The notes beneath the pieces were generated by a model. The model worked only from the letters and a program-made list of their open reading frames with translations. It searched no databases and was not told the origin of the DNA. A stretch of DNA of 64,000 nucleotides from VXPQ01 sp964608315 (GTDB taxonomy: Bacteria > Bacteroidota > Rhodothermia > Rhodothermales > VXPQ01), in the NCBI GenBank assembly GCA_964608315.1, contig CAZSNF010000003.1, forward strand, positions 144,862 to 208,861, read 5' to 3'. The translations under genes were made by a program, and so were the position numbers. Positions 62,862 through 64,000 of this stretch are shown here, piece after piece (within the stretch, counting starts at the first letter, position 1; the number at the start of each line of letters is the position of its first letter).

Positions 62862-63526
62862 AACTGATGATTCTGTTGTGTTATCAGTGTTCTTTTTTTG
62901 CCTGTTTAAGTCGAGGGATACCGAAAATGTTATATTACTAAAAAGATTTTCAGGTTTCCAAAAATTCGGGTCGATCCCTAGGCCCCGCCCCCCCCGCGCC
63001 GAGGTGTGCCGCCTATTTTCAGCGCGTCAGAACGCCCCAGAATCCCGCACAAGACGCGCTTGCGCGGAATGCGATACGTTGCATGTCCACGCCCTCGAAG
63101 GGCTTACGGCGGATTCTGGGGCTTGACGTAGTGGCAAGAATCTTCCCCGCGTCCGGATCGAAGACGGTCGGCAAGCGCGCCCGACCGCAAGCGCGTCCGG
63201 ATCGTTAGCCCGAATCTAACTTTTTAAGGCGGCTTAAAAAATGAGGCGAATCGCGCCGAAAACCTTCGATTTTCGCCGGAACGCGCCGAAAACGGGGGGA
63301 AATGGCGTACGGGGCGAAGGGCCAGAAAAGGCGAAAAGGCTAAAAATCCTTAATTATTAAGGCAATCGGGGCAAAACGCCTAAAAAACCTGTTCTACTTT
63401 CCTACTTCCGATAACTAATATTACAGGAAGTCCGGCCGGATCACGCCATTTCGCGCCCAGCGCGCCCTGATTCGCAAAAAAAGGCCATTCACTTTCGTTC
63501 AGAAGGCTTCAGAAGGCTGATTTTTT

Positions 63527-63562
63527 GAGGGTTCTTCAATGAGGGCGCGCACGGTCTTTTTG
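63527..63562. repeat. 36-bp direct repeat, first copy
   Basis: GAGGGTTCTTCAATGAGGGC continuing GCGCACGGTCTTTTTG; identical to 63946-63981, 419 bp downstream. It is preceded in both cases by a T run. Confidence 0.85.
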
Positions 63563-63760
63563 TACCTTGTTCTGGGCTGAAGCCCCCGGTTTCGGCACAC
63601 AATGGCACATTTCGGTACAGTACAGGTTGACGGGGGCTCGCCGAACACGTCCATTCTTGTCCATTTCTGGCCATAAGTTGGGACGCCAGAAACGGCGAAT
63701 CCGGGCGCGCTTGCGGTCGGGCGCGTTCTTTTTGTGCATCCTTCAGGCTACAGCCCCTGT

Positions 63761-63790
63761 TTTGTGCTCATTTGTGCTCATTTGTGCTCA
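63761..63790. repeat. three tandem TTTGTGCTCA units
   Basis: Exact 10-mer repeated three times, in phase with one DNA helical turn, iteron-like. No gene overlaps. Confidence 0.8.
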
Positions 63791-63945
63791 AGATAGGGAA
63801 ATGGGGGGGCGAATCGTCTGAAGCGCGGCGGCGGATTGCGAGTTGCCCCGTGAAGGTTTTCCTTAGTTCGGCCCCTTCTTCCTCAAAAAGCATTGCATTC
63901 CTTCTTCGCTATCCGTCAAGCCGGTCCTTCAGAGTCGAGTTTTTC

Positions 63946-63981
63946 GAGGGTTCTTCAATGAGGGCGCGCACGGTCTTTTTG
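63946..63981. repeat. 36-bp direct repeat, second copy
   Basis: Identical to 63527-63562, near the right edge; context after it differs by one base before diverging (GCACC versus GTACC). Confidence 0.85.
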
Positions 63982-64000
63982 CACCTTTTTCAGGGAAAAG

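Larger units (their letters stand above)
62862..64000. other. gene-free repeat-rich stretch at right edge
   Basis: No gene supported. Contents: GC-rich GACCGCAAGCGCG repeats (63152-63206), three tandem 10-mers TTTGTGCTCA (63761-63790), a 36-bp direct repeat (63527-63562 and 63946-63981) and polypurine/poly(A) stretches with GCGAATCGCGCCGAAAA-type motifs. The right end of the element lies beyond the window. Confidence 0.6.

Noticed and set aside
62878..63126. An 82-codon plus-strand gene
   Set aside because: Low-complexity composition, crosses the GC-rich repeat area and has no plausible ribosome-binding site or family.

Overview
The window comes from a GC-rich (about 60% by eye) member of the Bacteroidota/Rhodothermota lineage. 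The evidence is the gene content: TonB-dependent receptors with N-terminal carboxypeptidase-regulatory-like domains, PorV/PorQ-type outer-membrane proteins, secreted proteins with type IX secretion (T9SS) C-terminal sorting domains, DUF4249 lipoproteins and CRTAC1/ASPIC-UnbV lipoproteins. Several promoters also fit the Bacteroidota pattern of a -33 TTG followed about 20 nt later by a -7 element beginning TA. No rRNA, tRNA or CRISPR array was seen.

Region 1 (1-27.2 kb, minus strand) is an outer-membrane/secretion region. Two paralogous operons share the same order: TonB receptor, sorting-domain protein, PorV-like protein, CRTAC1 lipoprotein(s), TPR lipoprotein. Each has a matching promoter exactly 115 nt upstream of the receptor start. 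Between them lie a DUF4249-TonB receptor pair and an alpha/beta-hydrolase-like protein whose nucleophile serine is replaced by glycine.

Region 2 (27.3-34.3 kb) holds sugar-acid and polyol catabolism genes: a zinc alcohol dehydrogenase, an IolA-type methylmalonate/malonate semialdehyde dehydrogenase, an IolC-type kinase, a LacD-like class I aldolase and a UxaE-type tagaturonate epimerase. MITE-like intergenic repeats are interspersed.

Region 3 (34.2-37.9 kb) is a mobile-looking array. Three partial copies of the uxaE 3' end plus a 57-bp AT-rich palindromic block frame two cargoes: a small two-TM coiled-coil protein gene interrupted by an in-frame TAG, and an AAA ATPase/DUF3226 (TOPRIM-like) gene pair that resembles a defence module.

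Region 4 (37.9-48 kb, minus strand) encodes L-rhamnose use as far as pyruvate: lutCBA, a fused rhamnulose-1-phosphate aldolase/lactaldehyde dehydrogenase, rhamnulokinase, rhamnose isomerase, a small membrane protein and an NCS1-like permease.

Region 5 (48-57.5 kb) contains a methyltransferase, a PIN-domain/AAA ATPase pair, a DUF2283 gene with a decayed DUF4258 partner, another small coiled-coil membrane protein, a 1359-residue secreted multidomain protein and a tyrosine recombinase.

Region 6 (57.5-64 kb) looks foreign. It has two AT-rich genes (one a cysteine-rich M15 peptidase-like secreted protein), then a cluster of very small genes in one minus-strand operon with a palindromic operator and a strong terminator, and gene-free sequence with several repeat families. 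It resembles a phage- or plasmid-derived segment.
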